64,000 bases of DNA from positions 98,725-162,724 of the forward strand of contig NZ_VYKI01000006.1 in NCBI RefSeq assembly GCF_008710035.1. The letters run 5' to 3'. Shown here one piece after another: positions 35,097 through 44,396 of this stretch (position 1 is the first letter of the stretch; each line of letters starts with the position of its first letter). Position numbers and translations under genes: made by a program. The notes beneath the pieces were generated by a model. It saw only the letters and a program-made list of their open reading frames with translations, was not told the origin of the DNA and made no database searches. Origin of the DNA: Stenotrophomonas cyclobalanopsidis. Lineage in GTDB: Bacteria; Pseudomonadota; Gammaproteobacteria; Xanthomonadales; Xanthomonadaceae.

Positions 35097-35510
35097 ATGA
35101 AGAAGATGCTGTCGGGGGCGATGGTGGGGTGTTGGCTGCTGGCCGGTACCGCGCTGGCCCAGACCCATGTCTACAAGTGCGTGGACGGGCCGCACCCGGT
35201 CTACCAACAGACGCCGTGCCAAGGCCGGGCGGAATGGCGCTGGGACGTGCCCGCCGAAGCGGCGCAGGCACGAGGCAAGGGGGAGTCGAAGCCCGCGCGC
35301 CCCACGCAGGCGGTCAGGGCGCCGACCAATGTGCGGCGTGGCCGTCGCGCTCGGGCCGAGGGCGCGTTGATCACCCTGGCGCGTGATCCAGCCGGCTGCG
35401 AGCAGGCACGCCGCGAGCAGGCGCGGAAGATGACGCATGCGCGCCGGCTGGACTACCAGCAGCGGCGGCAGCTGGATGACGCACTGCGCCTGGCCTGCCA
35501 GTCCCCCTGA
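35097..35510 (+). CDS. exported DUF4124-like small protein
   Basis: 137 residues. A signal peptide (about 1-21, GCWLLAGTALAQ) is followed by HVYKCVDGPHPVYQQTPCQG, the cysteine pair and VYK(C/W) pattern of DUF4124-like periplasmic proteins. A basic, low-complexity linker and a C-terminal helical part with two Cys (DPAGCEQARREQARKM, LRLACQSP) follow. Function unknown. The ATG has GGAGGA 8 bp upstream. The 193-bp gap before it holds only a 'GGGGTCAGAGCCCTTTCC'-type motif and no gene. Confidence 0.75.
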   Translation: MKKMLSGAMVGCWLLAGTALAQTHVYKCVDGPHPVYQQTPCQGRAEWRWDVPAEAAQARGKGESKPARPTQAVRAPTNVRRGRRARAEGALITLARDPAGCEQARREQARKMTHARRLDYQQRRQLDDALRLACQSP

Positions 35511-35517
35511 AACAGCA

Positions 35518-35537
35518 ACGGCACCCTAAGGTGCCGT
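35518..35537. terminator. hairpin between convergent genes
   Basis: ACGGCACC-CTAA-GGTGCCGT, a perfect 8-bp stem with a 4-base loop between two convergent genes. There is no T-run, so it would be a weak or factor-assisted terminator for either side. Confidence 0.6.
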
Positions 35538-35561
35538 CGCGTGTGGTGCAGTGCCAGGAAC

Positions 35562-36266
35562 TCAGTTTCCGTCGCGGGCTGCCGCCGGAGAACCGGAAGG
35601 GTCCGCCTTCGGCAGGCTGAGCTCCGGATTGCCCTGCTCGGCCTGCAGGATCTGGATGCGGCGCTGCAGGGCGTCCAGCTGGTTGTTGGTGCTCTGCACA
35701 TCGGTGCTGAGGCTGACCGCCTGCTGCTGGGCCTGCTGCAGGGACGCGCTGACCTGGGCCGACTGTGCCTGCTGCTGTTCCATTTCCTGCTGCAGGGTGC
35801 GCAGGCGCTCTTCGTTGTACGACACCAGGCGCTCGGTGTAGCGCTTGCCTGCTTCCAGGCGGGTGGTGTCGATGTAGACCTGGGCCAGCTGCTCGGTCTG
35901 CTGCACGAAGGTGCGGTATACGCGCTCGGCGTTGTCGACGGCATCGGTCTTGATGACGCGCCAGAAGTTCTTTTCCTGGAACAGTGCCACGTAGTAGGTC
36001 AGGGTGCTGTCATTGAACAGCAGGCTGGCGCCGTAGTTGCCGTTGTAGGTGGTACGCAGCTCGGTCAGCTGGTTGCCATCCATCAGCTGCTTGAGTTCGT
36101 CCACCGTATTGCGCACCACCGGCCCGCTGCGGACCGGTTCGGCCGCCGCTTCGCGATCGCCGCGTGCTGCCAGTGCCGAGGGTGCCACCAGGATCATGGC
36201 CATGGCCAGCAGTGCCGCGCCGCGCGGATACCGGGCGAAGACGGTGCCCCCTGAAGTTTCTCGCAT
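35562..36266 (-). CDS. DUF2968 family exported protein
   Basis: 234 residues from the ATG at 36266. A signal sequence (about 12-34, GAALLAMAMILVAPSALA) is followed by NTVDELKQLMDGNQLTELRTTYNGNYGASLLFND, then a helical coiled-coil region (about 130-215, ERLRTLQQEMEQQQAQSAQVSASLQQAQQ). This matches the DUF2968 pattern of Burkholderia/Xanthomonas proteins. Function is unknown; a periplasmic or envelope role is likely. It lies 99 bp downstream of tadG on the same strand and may be read through from the Tad operon. Confidence 0.75.
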   Translation of the reverse strand: MRETSGGTVFARYPRGAALLAMAMILVAPSALAARGDREAAAEPVRSGPVVRNTVDELKQLMDGNQLTELRTTYNGNYGASLLFNDSTLTYYVALFQEKNFWRVIKTDAVDNAERVYRTFVQQTEQLAQVYIDTTRLEAGKRYTERLVSYNEERLRTLQQEMEQQQAQSAQVSASLQQAQQQAVSLSTDVQSTNNQLDALQRRIQILQAEQGNPELSLPKADPSGSPAAARDGN

Positions 36267-36365
36267 GTCTAGACCATCCACGAACGAAGTGTGGTTGAAA
36301 TGAATGTGGTTCCCCGCCGCGAGTCTAGCATGGGTCCAGCAGACGCCAGCCGCACTGGACGGCAC

Positions 36366-38513
36366 TCAATACACCAGCTGGGCGGCATTGCACTGGATCG
36401 ATTGCATGCTGACGTCGGTCCGGCCCAGTTCCAGGCCCAGCAGATTGGCCAACAGGTCGGTCAGCAGATCGCCGACGCTGTTGAGTACAGGCTTGAGGAT
36501 CTCCAGGATCGGCGTGAGCACCGTGCACAGCAGGCCCGAGCAGCTGACGTTGTTACCGGGGGCGGTGATGCCGCCACCGGCACTGGGGTCGTTGAACCCG
36601 CCGGGCTTGGTCTGGATGTAGGACGCCAGGTTGTCGCGCACGCAGTTGTTGTAGTCGAGCAGGTTGCCCAGCAGGCTGTCGCAGCGCTTCACCAGCAGCT
36701 GCCCGGTGAGACCGCCGATCAGTCCTTCCAGGGCTCCCAGGCCCTGGCCGGTGACGGTGACCCGGTACGCAGCCCAGACCGAGCCCGGCTCGTAGCAGGT
36801 TCCGAGCAGGAGCAGACCGCAGGCGTACGGCACGCCGCTGGGCGCGGCCCACTCTCCCAGTCCCTTCAGTTCAATGGAAGGATTTCCGTTGATCAGCAGC
36901 GGAATGACCTTGTCGACGTTGTAGCGGGCACCGGGGGCGTGTGCGGCGGTCAGGTAGCGGTCGGCCAGGGCCGTCGCGGCCTGCTTGGCATCGCTGGTGG
37001 GGCCGCTCAGCATGCCGGACAGCACGCGCAGCAGCTCATTGACCAGGCCTGACACCGTATCGCCCAGCGCCAGCGGATTGACTCGGGTGGAACCGGTCTG
37101 GCCGGCGGCCAGCGTCAGGTTCTGGCTGTCTGTCAATGCCGGCAGGGTGATCTTGTTGTTGATCAGCGGTTGGCCGAGCAGGGTAAGCAACTGGGCGTTC
37201 TGCAGCGTCGCATCGCAGACATTGCTCTTCGAAAACACATCGGCGGCATTGACGGTGCCGACGCACGCCCGCAGCACCGAGGAATCGACCTTGACCGTGG
37301 CGGTGGGCGGTGTGGCGCCGCACTGGATCGAGGTCAGCGTGCCCATCGCATTGGTGACATCGACGTGCAGCGGCAGGTGCAGGCGCGTACCCAGCAGCGA
37401 CAGCAGTGCGCCGATGGCAGGCACGCGGTTGCTGTCGACGTCTACCATCAACCGCACCTGCGCGTTGTAGGCGCGTACACCGATGCCACCGATGGCGATC
37501 GACGGCGGCTCGATCACGCCGGCCTTGGCCTCGATGCCCAGCAGGTTGAGACCGCGGACCTGCAGGCCATTGTTGTCATTGGCGATGGAAATGCCTGTAT
37601 TGAGCAGGTCCAATACGTTGATCTTCGATTCAAGCGCGCTGCCGATGGTTCCATCCGGAGCGATGACTTCGGCGAACAGGCCGCCACCGCCGGTCTGGCT
37701 GCCGAGGGTGATGTTGGCCTGGTTGATGTCCAGGCCGGTCGACACCAGGCTGCCCAGCGCGCGCAGTTGTGCGGCGGCCACGCTGTCACGTCCGAGCACG
37801 ACGGCGGTGGCATCGACCAGCTGGGCCAGCGAGATCCTGTTGACCGACAGCAGCCGGTTGAAATCGGCCACGCTCAGGTTGGCCTCCACCGGGATGCCCA
37901 GTGCCTTCAGCAGACCCGACGGGGTCACGCTGACCTGGGCGAGGCCGTCGTAGGACAGCACGGTGGCGTCGCTTGCATCCAGGCCGATCAGGCGCAGGGT
38001 GGACATCAGCGGCGAGTTGCCATTGTTGCGCAGCAGCTGCGAGCCCACGCTATACACCGCGGACGGCGCGGTGCGCTTGGCCACGGCCTGGCCGCTGACC
38101 GTCGGCAGCTGCGCATTGATGCCGAAGAACGGCAGCACGCTGCGATGTGCCACCACCTTAACCGCATTGCGGGGGTTCTCCGCGCTGACGGCAGCAAGGA
38201 AGTGATCGGCGCTGGGGTGGTTGGCGTTCCAGTTGCCGCAGCTCACCTCCAGCTGGCCGCCGAAGCCATTTTCCTGCAGTGCGTTGTGGCGGGCGGCAGC
38301 ATTGTCGCTGTTGCCCGACGTACACAGGTCCAGGCGCTGCGCGCCCGCCAGGGCGGCCAGGTCGGCCACCTTCTGTGCATCGCGCTTGGCCCAGAGCAGG
38401 TAGCCCACTTCCACCAGACCGAGCATCGCCACCAGCGAGACCAGCACCAGCATCATGGTGACCGACATGCCACCGCGTTGGTGGAAGGCAAGGGTGCGCG
38501 GCGGACCACTCAT
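36366..38513 (-). CDS. tadG: TadG-like Flp pilus protein
   Basis: 715 residues. The N-terminus (FHQRGGMSVTMMLVLVSLVAMLGLVEVGYLLWAKRDAQKVADLAALAGAQ) is the TadG/TadE-type pseudopilin-like segment, a single membrane helix after QRGG. A long, cysteine-containing extracytoplasmic part without a clear von Willebrand A domain follows. TadG proteins help assemble or anchor Flp pili at the envelope. Last gene of the Tad operon, 10 bp after the DUF3613-like gene. It is longer than many TadG proteins, and the C-terminal 500 residues are of unknown fold. Confidence 0.8.
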   Translation of the reverse strand: MSGPPRTLAFHQRGGMSVTMMLVLVSLVAMLGLVEVGYLLWAKRDAQKVADLAALAGAQRLDLCTSGNSDNAAARHNALQENGFGGQLEVSCGNWNANHPSADHFLAAVSAENPRNAVKVVAHRSVLPFFGINAQLPTVSGQAVAKRTAPSAVYSVGSQLLRNNGNSPLMSTLRLIGLDASDATVLSYDGLAQVSVTPSGLLKALGIPVEANLSVADFNRLLSVNRISLAQLVDATAVVLGRDSVAAAQLRALGSLVSTGLDINQANITLGSQTGGGGLFAEVIAPDGTIGSALESKINVLDLLNTGISIANDNNGLQVRGLNLLGIEAKAGVIEPPSIAIGGIGVRAYNAQVRLMVDVDSNRVPAIGALLSLLGTRLHLPLHVDVTNAMGTLTSIQCGATPPTATVKVDSSVLRACVGTVNAADVFSKSNVCDATLQNAQLLTLLGQPLINNKITLPALTDSQNLTLAAGQTGSTRVNPLALGDTVSGLVNELLRVLSGMLSGPTSDAKQAATALADRYLTAAHAPGARYNVDKVIPLLINGNPSIELKGLGEWAAPSGVPYACGLLLLGTCYEPGSVWAAYRVTVTGQGLGALEGLIGGLTGQLLVKRCDSLLGNLLDYNNCVRDNLASYIQTKPGGFNDPSAGGGITAPGNNVSCSGLLCTVLTPILEILKPVLNSVGDLLTDLLANLLGLELGRTDVSMQSIQCNAAQLVY

Positions 38514-38523
38514 TGTCGGGTCC

Positions 38524-39006
38524 TCAGCGGCCGGAGCCGGATGCGCCGGACGCGGGCGTGACGTCGGTTTCGAAGAACTCCGGAATCTCGTGCTCGAAGC
38601 TCTTCAGGTAGCGCGCATAGCTGGCCGTGGCCTGGTCGCCGAGGATCGGCAGGCGGGCGCCGGCCTGGATGCCCGAAGCCTGCAGCTGGAACAGGTAGCG
38701 CACGGTCGCGCCGTTGCCGGTCGGCAGCAGGGCGACCGTGCTTTGGGCGGCTCGCGGTGCAGCCTGCGTGCTGACGGCGGAGGCGGTCGTCGCCACCGCA
38801 GGTGCGGTGAGATCCACGGTGGGCAGCTGCTGGGCCGGTGCCGACGGCGGCGCGTGCACGGGGGCCGGCACTGCGGGCAGGGGGCCGCCCATCATCTGGC
38901 CGGTGAGTGGCGGTTGCGGCGACTGCGCGGCGCTGGCCGAAGCCCACAGCAGGCATGTGGCGGCCAGGGCCATGCGAGGATGGAACAGGAAAATGCAAGC
39001 GGTCAT
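38524..39006 (-). CDS. DUF3613-like exported protein of the Tad operon
   Basis: 160 residues. A signal peptide (about 1-27) and a Pro/Ala-rich linker (about 28-95) lead to the C-terminal motif RYLFQLQASGIQAGARLPILGDQATASYARYLKSFEHEIPEFFETDV, which I associate with DUF3613 proteins encoded in tad loci. Role unknown. Its start overlaps the tadD stop by 4 bp (39003-39006), so it is part of the pilus operon. Confidence 0.75.
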   Translation of the reverse strand: MTACIFLFHPRMALAATCLLWASASAAQSPQPPLTGQMMGGPLPAVPAPVHAPPSAPAQQLPTVDLTAPAVATTASAVSTQAAPRAAQSTVALLPTGNGATVRYLFQLQASGIQAGARLPILGDQATASYARYLKSFEHEIPEFFETDVTPASGASGSGR

Positions 39007-39893
39007 GGCGTGTTCCCGGTGGGGTGGTCGGCACTGCCGAAGCGTTCAAGCATGGACGGCGGCAGACGCGGGACGAGGCGGTCGTCGCGCTCGCTGCGTG
39101 GGGTTTCGGCGGCAATGCGGCCGGGCACGGCCACGCGCGTGGCCATGGCGGTGCGCGCCGCTGAGACAGGCGTGGTGGCCGGCGTGCTGTGCGCGGTGTC
39201 ACGCTGCTGCCAGCGTGCGCGGATCTGCTGTGCCTGCTCGCTGATGCTGCGCTGTACGTCCGGGCTGAGCTTGGCCTGCACCGTCAGCCGCTCCGCCGTT
39301 GCCGCATCACCGCGCAGCACGGCCCATAGCGCCAGGTTGGCGGTGGCCTTGGCATTGCCCGGCTGCAGCTCCAGCGCCTTGGCCAGCGGTTCGCGTGCCT
39401 GCTCCAGCTGGCCGGCACGCAGGCGCGCATAGCCCAGGTCGCCGAGGTAGTCGGTGTTCAACGGCTGCAGGCGGGTAGCGCGCGCCAGCGCCAGTTCGCT
39501 GGCGGCGTCATCGTTGCGGCGCGCCGCGATCAGGCCAAGGCCGTGCGCGGCAGCGGCGGCCTGGGCGCCGGAATCAAGGCTGCGATAGATGCCGGCGGCG
39601 GCGTCGGCCTGGCCGGTCTCGCGCAGGGCGTCGGCCTGCAGCAGGCGCAGCGCGGGCGCATCGCCGAAGCGCTGCCGATAGGCGTCGACATGGGCCAGCG
39701 AGGCAAACCATGCGCCCTGCTGCTGCATGCGCGCGATCAATTCCAGATAGGTGTTGCGGCTGTCCTGCGGGGCCGGCGTCGGTTCGGCCAGGCTGGGCCC
39801 CTGGCGATAGGCCGGGGTAGTGGAGGCGCAGCCGGACAGCATGGCCAGGGCGCACAGCAGATAGGCGGGGCGAAGCGCAGGCATGAGGTTCAT
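39003..39893 (-). CDS. tadD: TadD, tetratricopeptide-repeat pilus lipoprotein
   Basis: 296 residues. The lipobox is LAMLSGC (Cys near 22). TPR-type helical repeats run over about 60-200 (ALRLLQADALRETGQADAAAGIYRSL and GDLGYARLRAGQLEQAREPLAKALELQPGNAKATANLALWAVLRGD). The C-terminal tail is low-complexity. TadD acts as a pilotin-like lipoprotein for Flp pilus assembly. It overlaps tadC by 4 bp at its start and the DUF3613-like gene at its end. Confidence 0.88.
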   Translation of the reverse strand: MNLMPALRPAYLLCALAMLSGCASTTPAYRQGPSLAEPTPAPQDSRNTYLELIARMQQQGAWFASLAHVDAYRQRFGDAPALRLLQADALRETGQADAAAGIYRSLDSGAQAAAAAHGLGLIAARRNDDAASELALARATRLQPLNTDYLGDLGYARLRAGQLEQAREPLAKALELQPGNAKATANLALWAVLRGDAATAERLTVQAKLSPDVQRSISEQAQQIRARWQQRDTAHSTPATTPVSAARTAMATRVAVPGRIAAETPRSERDDRLVPRLPPSMLERFGSADHPTGNTP

Positions 39894-40819
39894 CCCATCT
39901 TGGTCAAGGTATTGGCCAGCGCCACCAGCGCAGGGCCGGCAAGCACCAGCATCAGTGCCGGCAGCAGGGTCAGCATCATCACCACGGTCATCTTCACCGA
40001 GAGCTTTCCGACCTTTTCCTTCAGCGTGTTGCGGCGCTGTTCGCGCAGGCGCACGCTGAACTGCCGCAGGGGTTCCTGCACCGCGCCGCCATGCGCATGC
40101 ACCTGCAGGATCAGCTGCACGAGGCTGGACAGGTCGTCATCACCGTAGACTTCACTGAGGCGGCGCAGCGACTGTGCGCGCGTGCGGCCCAACGAGTAGG
40201 CGGCGTTCGCTTCCTGGATCTCTCGGCCCAGCACGGGCAGCGCATCGCGCAGCTTGTCGCCCAGCGTCTGCAGGCTCTGATCCATGCTGAAGCCGACGCC
40301 CTGCAGCAGGCGCAGCAGGTCGATCAGCAGCGGCAGTTCGTTGGATACCGCACGGCGCCGCCGCGCCACCCAGCTGGACAGCGCGAACTTCGGCAGCAGC
40401 AGCCCCGCCGCCAGCGCAGCGATGACCACCATCAGGCGTGACACGCCGGTGGCATCACTCATTGCCAGTGAAGCCACCAGCACCAGCACGGCCAGCATCA
40501 GCCGCAGGGCGAGATAGATGGCGGTGCCTCGGCGCGTGTTCCAGCCGGCGAGGTCGAGCAGCAGCCGGTCTTCGTTGGCCAGGAGCGCGGCTTCCACGCG
40601 GCCACCGGTAAACAGTTGGCCGAGTTGCTGCAGCCAGCCGAAGGAGTCGCGCGCAGGCGCGGGCTCCGGCGGTGCGGCATCACGCGGTCGCAGTGCGGTC
40701 TGCAGGGTCGCGGAGGTGCGTGCTTCGCGGCTGCCACGCACCCAGCCGCCGAGGCCGAGCAGGCCCACGCCTGCGGCCAGCACCAGCAGGGCCAGCATCC
40801 ACCAGGTGGCGGCGCTCAT
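39890..40819 (-). CDS. tadC: TadC, Flp pilus inner-membrane platform protein
   Basis: 309 residues from the ATG at 40819 (MSAATWWMLALLVLAAG); an upstream in-frame Met lies within the gap. It has the T2SF/GspF fold with membrane segments near the N-terminus, 120-160 and the C-terminus, and the motif LPLLIDLLRLLQGVGFSMDQSLQTLGDKLRDALPVLGREI. With TadB it forms the inner-membrane base used by the TadA ATPase. It overlaps tadD by 4 bp. Confidence 0.9.
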   Translation of the reverse strand: MSAATWWMLALLVLAAGVGLLGLGGWVRGSREARTSATLQTALRPRDAAPPEPAPARDSFGWLQQLGQLFTGGRVEAALLANEDRLLLDLAGWNTRRGTAIYLALRLMLAVLVLVASLAMSDATGVSRLMVVIAALAAGLLLPKFALSSWVARRRRAVSNELPLLIDLLRLLQGVGFSMDQSLQTLGDKLRDALPVLGREIQEANAAYSLGRTRAQSLRRLSEVYGDDDLSSLVQLILQVHAHGGAVQEPLRQFSVRLREQRRNTLKEKVGKLSVKMTVVMMLTLLPALMLVLAGPALVALANTLTKMG

Positions 40820-40847
40820 CGCAGGTCTCCCGGGTACAGATGCTTGG

Positions 40848-41780
40848 TCATAGCGAGCGCGCCAGTCGATACAGCAGGAATCCACCGACCAGCTCCAGGC
40901 CGAGGGCCATCAACAGCACCTTGTGGCCAAGCGGGTCGTGCAGCACGGGCTGGAAGAAATCGGGGCTGCTGATCGCCATCAGCACGGCGCATGCCGGCGG
41001 CAGCAGGCCCAGCACCCAGGCCGACATGCGGGTCTCCGAGGTCGTCGCGGCCAGTTCCTGCTCCGCCTGCTCGAGGTCGCGCATGAAATCGCCCATGCGC
41101 TGCAGGATCTGGTCGGAGCGTCCGCCGATTCGCACGCTGACGCCGATCACCACGGCAAGCACCCTGAGCACGTCCATCTGGTAGGGCCGTGCGGCCAGGC
41201 CCAGTGCCCGGTCAAGATCCATGCCGCTGCGCGCGTAGCGCACGGTGGTGTCGAGCATGCCCCGCAAAGGCGCGGTGGTCTGCCCCGATGCGGTCTGGAA
41301 GGCCATCTGCAGGCTGTTGCCGAGCGCGGTCAGGCGCACCAGGTTGTCGAGAAAATCCGGCAGCTGGTGCAGCAGGCGTGCGCGCAGGCGGGTAGTGCGG
41401 CGGACGATCCACAGCCCGCAGCCGAGCAGGTACAGGCCCAGCGTAAGCGGGAACATCCACAGCGTACCCAGGCGCAGCACCGCGACGACGGAAAGCGCGA
41501 TGCCCGGCACGAGCAGCAGCAGCGGCAGTTTCCAGCCGGCGTCCAGGCCGGCGCGCTGCAGGAGGGCGTCCCAGGGCAGGGCGCGCTTGGCTGTCGAGGG
41601 CGCGGTACGCGCGGGGTCGGCCGCCGGCGCCGGCGTACTGCCGGCGCGGCCGAGCTGTTGCTCGGCGTGCTGCAGCGAGGTCTGGCGCTGCTCGCGGGCG
41701 TGCGCGGTGCCCCACAGCCATACGGCCGCAGCCAGCAGCAGGGCCATGACGCTCAGCAGCAGGAGCGCGGCGGTGCCCAT
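40848..41780 (-). CDS. tadB: TadB, Flp pilus inner-membrane platform protein
   Basis: 310 residues. An N-terminal membrane helix (ALLLLSVMALLLAAAVWLW), a Pro-rich linker, and paired helices at about 85-130 lead to a T2SF domain (HQLPDFLDNLVRLTALGNSLQMAFQTA) and a C-terminal hairpin (about 255-305). It partners TadC in the secretion platform. It lies between tadA (1 bp before) and tadC (28 bp after). Confidence 0.92.
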   Translation of the reverse strand: MGTAALLLLSVMALLLAAAVWLWGTAHAREQRQTSLQHAEQQLGRAGSTPAPAADPARTAPSTAKRALPWDALLQRAGLDAGWKLPLLLLVPGIALSVVAVLRLGTLWMFPLTLGLYLLGCGLWIVRRTTRLRARLLHQLPDFLDNLVRLTALGNSLQMAFQTASGQTTAPLRGMLDTTVRYARSGMDLDRALGLAARPYQMDVLRVLAVVIGVSVRIGGRSDQILQRMGDFMRDLEQAEQELAATTSETRMSAWVLGLLPPACAVLMAISSPDFFQPVLHDPLGHKVLLMALGLELVGGFLLYRLARSL

Positions 41781-41781
41781 T

Positions 41782-43131
41782 TCAGAAGTCTCCGTACAGC
41801 GACTCGCGCAGCTGCTGGCGGAACGGCTCCAGCTTGCGCGAATGGGGCTGGAAGCCGAGGCCGATCCAGCGGTTGACCTCCGCCCCGTCCGCGTCCACCT
41901 GCACTTCGTGGCGGAACATCTCCTGGGTGGTGATCAGGTTGTCGCTGACGCCGGTGATCTCGGTGATCGATACCAGGACGCGGCGGCCACTGGGCAGGCG
42001 CGCGATCTGCACGATGAAGTCGATCGCGCTGGCGATCTGCCGGCGCAGGCTGTCCTCGCTGCCCTGGAAGCCGGCAAAGCCAGCCAGCATCTCGATGCGA
42101 TACAGGCAGTCGCGCGGTGAATTGGCGTGGATGGTGGCCATCGAACCGTCATGGCCGGTGTTCATCGCCTGCAGCATTTCCAGCACTTCGGCGCCACGCA
42201 CCTCGCCGACCACGATGCGGTCCGGGCGCATGCGCAGGCTGTTGCGCACCAGGTCGCGGATGCTCACGGCGCCATGGCCATCGGCACCGCCCACGCGGCT
42301 CTCCAGGCGCACCACGTGAGGGTGGTTCAGCGACAGCTCGGCGGTGTCTTCCACGGTGATGACGCGCTCGGTTTCCGGTACGTAACTGGTCAGCGCGTTC
42401 AGCAGCGAGGTCTTGCCCGAGCTGGTGCCGCCGGAGACCAGAATGTTGCAGCGGCCCAGCACCATGGCCCTGATCAGCGCCTGCATCGGTGCGTCGAAGG
42501 TGCCCTTGGCCAGCAGTTCGTCCGGGGTGAAGGGGTCCTTGCGGAACTTGCGGATGGACACCATCGGCCCGTCCACGGCCAACGGCGAGATGATGGCGTT
42601 GAGGCGGCCGCCGTTGGGCAGGCGCGCATCCACCATCGGATTGGAATCATCCAGGCGGCGGCCGATCGGGGCCAGGATGCGGCGCAGGATGCGCAGCAGG
42701 TGGGTGTCGTCGGTGAAGCGCTGGGTCGCGCGCCGCAGTACGCCGCCCTGCGAGACATGCACGTCCTTGAAGCCGTTGATCAGGATGTCCTCGATCGTCG
42801 GATCGTGCAGCAGGTCATCCAGCGGGCCGAAACCGGTGAGCTCCTTCACCAGTCCCTCGGCGACGGTCTGCATCTCTCCCTCGTTGATCGGGATGCGCCA
42901 TTCCTGGATGAAGCTGACGGTCTGCACCTGCACCCAGCGCGCGATGGTATCCGGCGCCCAGGAGTCGATGTCGATCCGCTCGTCTTCGATGCTGTTGAGC
43001 AGGTGCTCGTGCGCGGCCGACAGCACTTTCTGGTACTGCTCGGTCTGCGCGAACGGCGGGCTGGCCGGTGCGCTGTCAGGCAGCACGGCGCGCGCCATGG
43101 CATTGGGAAACAGGGTCACTTTGTCTTCCAT
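41782..43131 (-). CDS. tadA: TadA/CpaF, Flp pilus secretion ATPase
   Basis: 449 residues. Walker A GGTSSGKT at about 234-241, the Asp box ITVEDTAELSLNHPHVVRLESR, Walker B-like RIVVGEVRGAEVLEMLQAMNTGHDGS, and the His box ATIHANSPRD are all intact. This type II/IV secretion-family hexameric ATPase powers pilus extension (and in Tad systems probably retraction). Cytoplasmic face of the inner membrane. Its start overlaps the tadZ stop by 16 bp. Confidence 0.95.
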   Translation of the reverse strand: MEDKVTLFPNAMARAVLPDSAPASPPFAQTEQYQKVLSAAHEHLLNSIEDERIDIDSWAPDTIARWVQVQTVSFIQEWRIPINEGEMQTVAEGLVKELTGFGPLDDLLHDPTIEDILINGFKDVHVSQGGVLRRATQRFTDDTHLLRILRRILAPIGRRLDDSNPMVDARLPNGGRLNAIISPLAVDGPMVSIRKFRKDPFTPDELLAKGTFDAPMQALIRAMVLGRCNILVSGGTSSGKTSLLNALTSYVPETERVITVEDTAELSLNHPHVVRLESRVGGADGHGAVSIRDLVRNSLRMRPDRIVVGEVRGAEVLEMLQAMNTGHDGSMATIHANSPRDCLYRIEMLAGFAGFQGSEDSLRRQIASAIDFIVQIARLPSGRRVLVSITEITGVSDNLITTQEMFRHEVQVDADGAEVNRWIGLGFQPHSRKLEPFRQQLRESLYGDF

Positions 43132-44327
43132 GGCGTTCCACCCAGGGCAAGGGCTAGTCTTTCCCGCAGGCCGGGCGGCCGAGCCGGGCCGGCGGCCGGG
43201 TCCAGTCGCGCCACCAGCGGGGCGAGGGCGCGCAGGTACGGATCGCGCGGGGCATCCTGCAGCAGCAGATGGCCGTGGCTGGCCGCGGCCCGCACGCGCG
43301 GGCGCTCGGGCAGGGTGGCCAGCAGCGGCAGTTCGAAGCGGCGTGCGATCTGTTCGGGGGCCAGGCCGCTGTGTTCGTCATGACGGTTGACCACCAGCTG
43401 CAGCCGGCTTTCGCGTTCACGCTGCCCGCTCAGGTGCTTGAGGGCATGGTCGAGCGAGACCAGGGTGGCGATGGCGGTGTCGGCCACCAGCCAGATCTCG
43501 TCGGCCTGTTCCAGCAGCAGCGGCGGCAGCTGGCGCAGCGGGCAACCGCCGGCATCGCACAGCACACTGGTGAAGACCCCGCGCAGGCGCTGCAGCAGCG
43601 GGCCGGGATCGGAGGGCGGCACCGCGTCGCTGCCGCTGGCGCGGTCGAGCAGGACCAGGCCGCTGGTGTGCCGGGCCATGGCGGTGCGTGCGAGGGTGGC
43701 GTCGATGCGGCTGGCGTTGCGCAGCGCATCTTCGTAATGGAAGTGGCTGTCGAGGTTGAGGTACAGCGCGAGATCGCCCGCCGGCTGCGACAGCTCCATC
43801 AGCAGGCCGTCGGTTCCCATGGCATCGTCGCCTGCGTGGCTGCGCTGCTGCTGGGCGAGCACGGCCAGGTGCGCGGCCAGGGTACTGGTGCCAACGCCGG
43901 CGCGTACGCCAAGCAGCAGCACGAACCGCGCGCGGTGCGTCGGCTGTGGGGCGGCGGCGGTGCGCGGCGAGAGCGCCCGGCGCAGGGCGGTTTCGATTGC
44001 GCCGTTGTCGCTGTCCAGGTCGAGCACATCGCGCAGCCCGGCGCGCAGGGCCATCACCACGCCTTCCACCTGGCCGGTGCCGGTGGCACCCACGGCCATC
44101 AGGTTCAGGTCGGGCTGGGTCTGCTGCAGCTGCTCGGTCAGCACGGTCGAAGACGCCGCGTACTCCGGGCGGAAGTCGAGCAGCACCAGACTGTTGGCGC
44201 CTCGCTGCAGGTCCTGTGCGGAGGTCGGCTGCGTGCTGTCCTGCCAGTGCAGCACCGCCGATGCCGGCAGCCGCGACGCCAGCCGCGGCAGCAGTTCGCG
44301 ATCAATGCCGTACAGCACCAGGTTCAT
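43116..44327 (-). CDS. tadZ: TadZ/CpaE-like localisation ATPase
   Basis: 403 residues from the ATG at 44327 (MNLVLYGIDRELL). An N-terminal atypical receiver-like domain (about 1-115) is followed by a MinD/ParA-type domain with a deviant Walker A, LGVRAGVGTSTLAAHLAVL. The catalytic Lys of the P-loop is lacking (GVGTST), as in many TadZ proteins. TadZ places the Tad apparatus at cell poles. A longer frame exists upstream but has no Shine-Dalgarno. Confidence 0.9.
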   Translation of the reverse strand: MNLVLYGIDRELLPRLASRLPASAVLHWQDSTQPTSAQDLQRGANSLVLLDFRPEYAASSTVLTEQLQQTQPDLNLMAVGATGTGQVEGVVMALRAGLRDVLDLDSDNGAIETALRRALSPRTAAAPQPTHRARFVLLLGVRAGVGTSTLAAHLAVLAQQQRSHAGDDAMGTDGLLMELSQPAGDLALYLNLDSHFHYEDALRNASRIDATLARTAMARHTSGLVLLDRASGSDAVPPSDPGPLLQRLRGVFTSVLCDAGGCPLRQLPPLLLEQADEIWLVADTAIATLVSLDHALKHLSGQRERESRLQLVVNRHDEHSGLAPEQIARRFELPLLATLPERPRVRAAASHGHLLLQDAPRDPYLRALAPLVARLDPAAGPARPPGLRERLALALGGTPWKTK

Positions 44328-44396
44328 CGCTGGTCCCGTGGCATGCAGTGGCTGGGCGGTGGCGTAGGGCATGGGCGTGGACTCGGCAGCATCGGG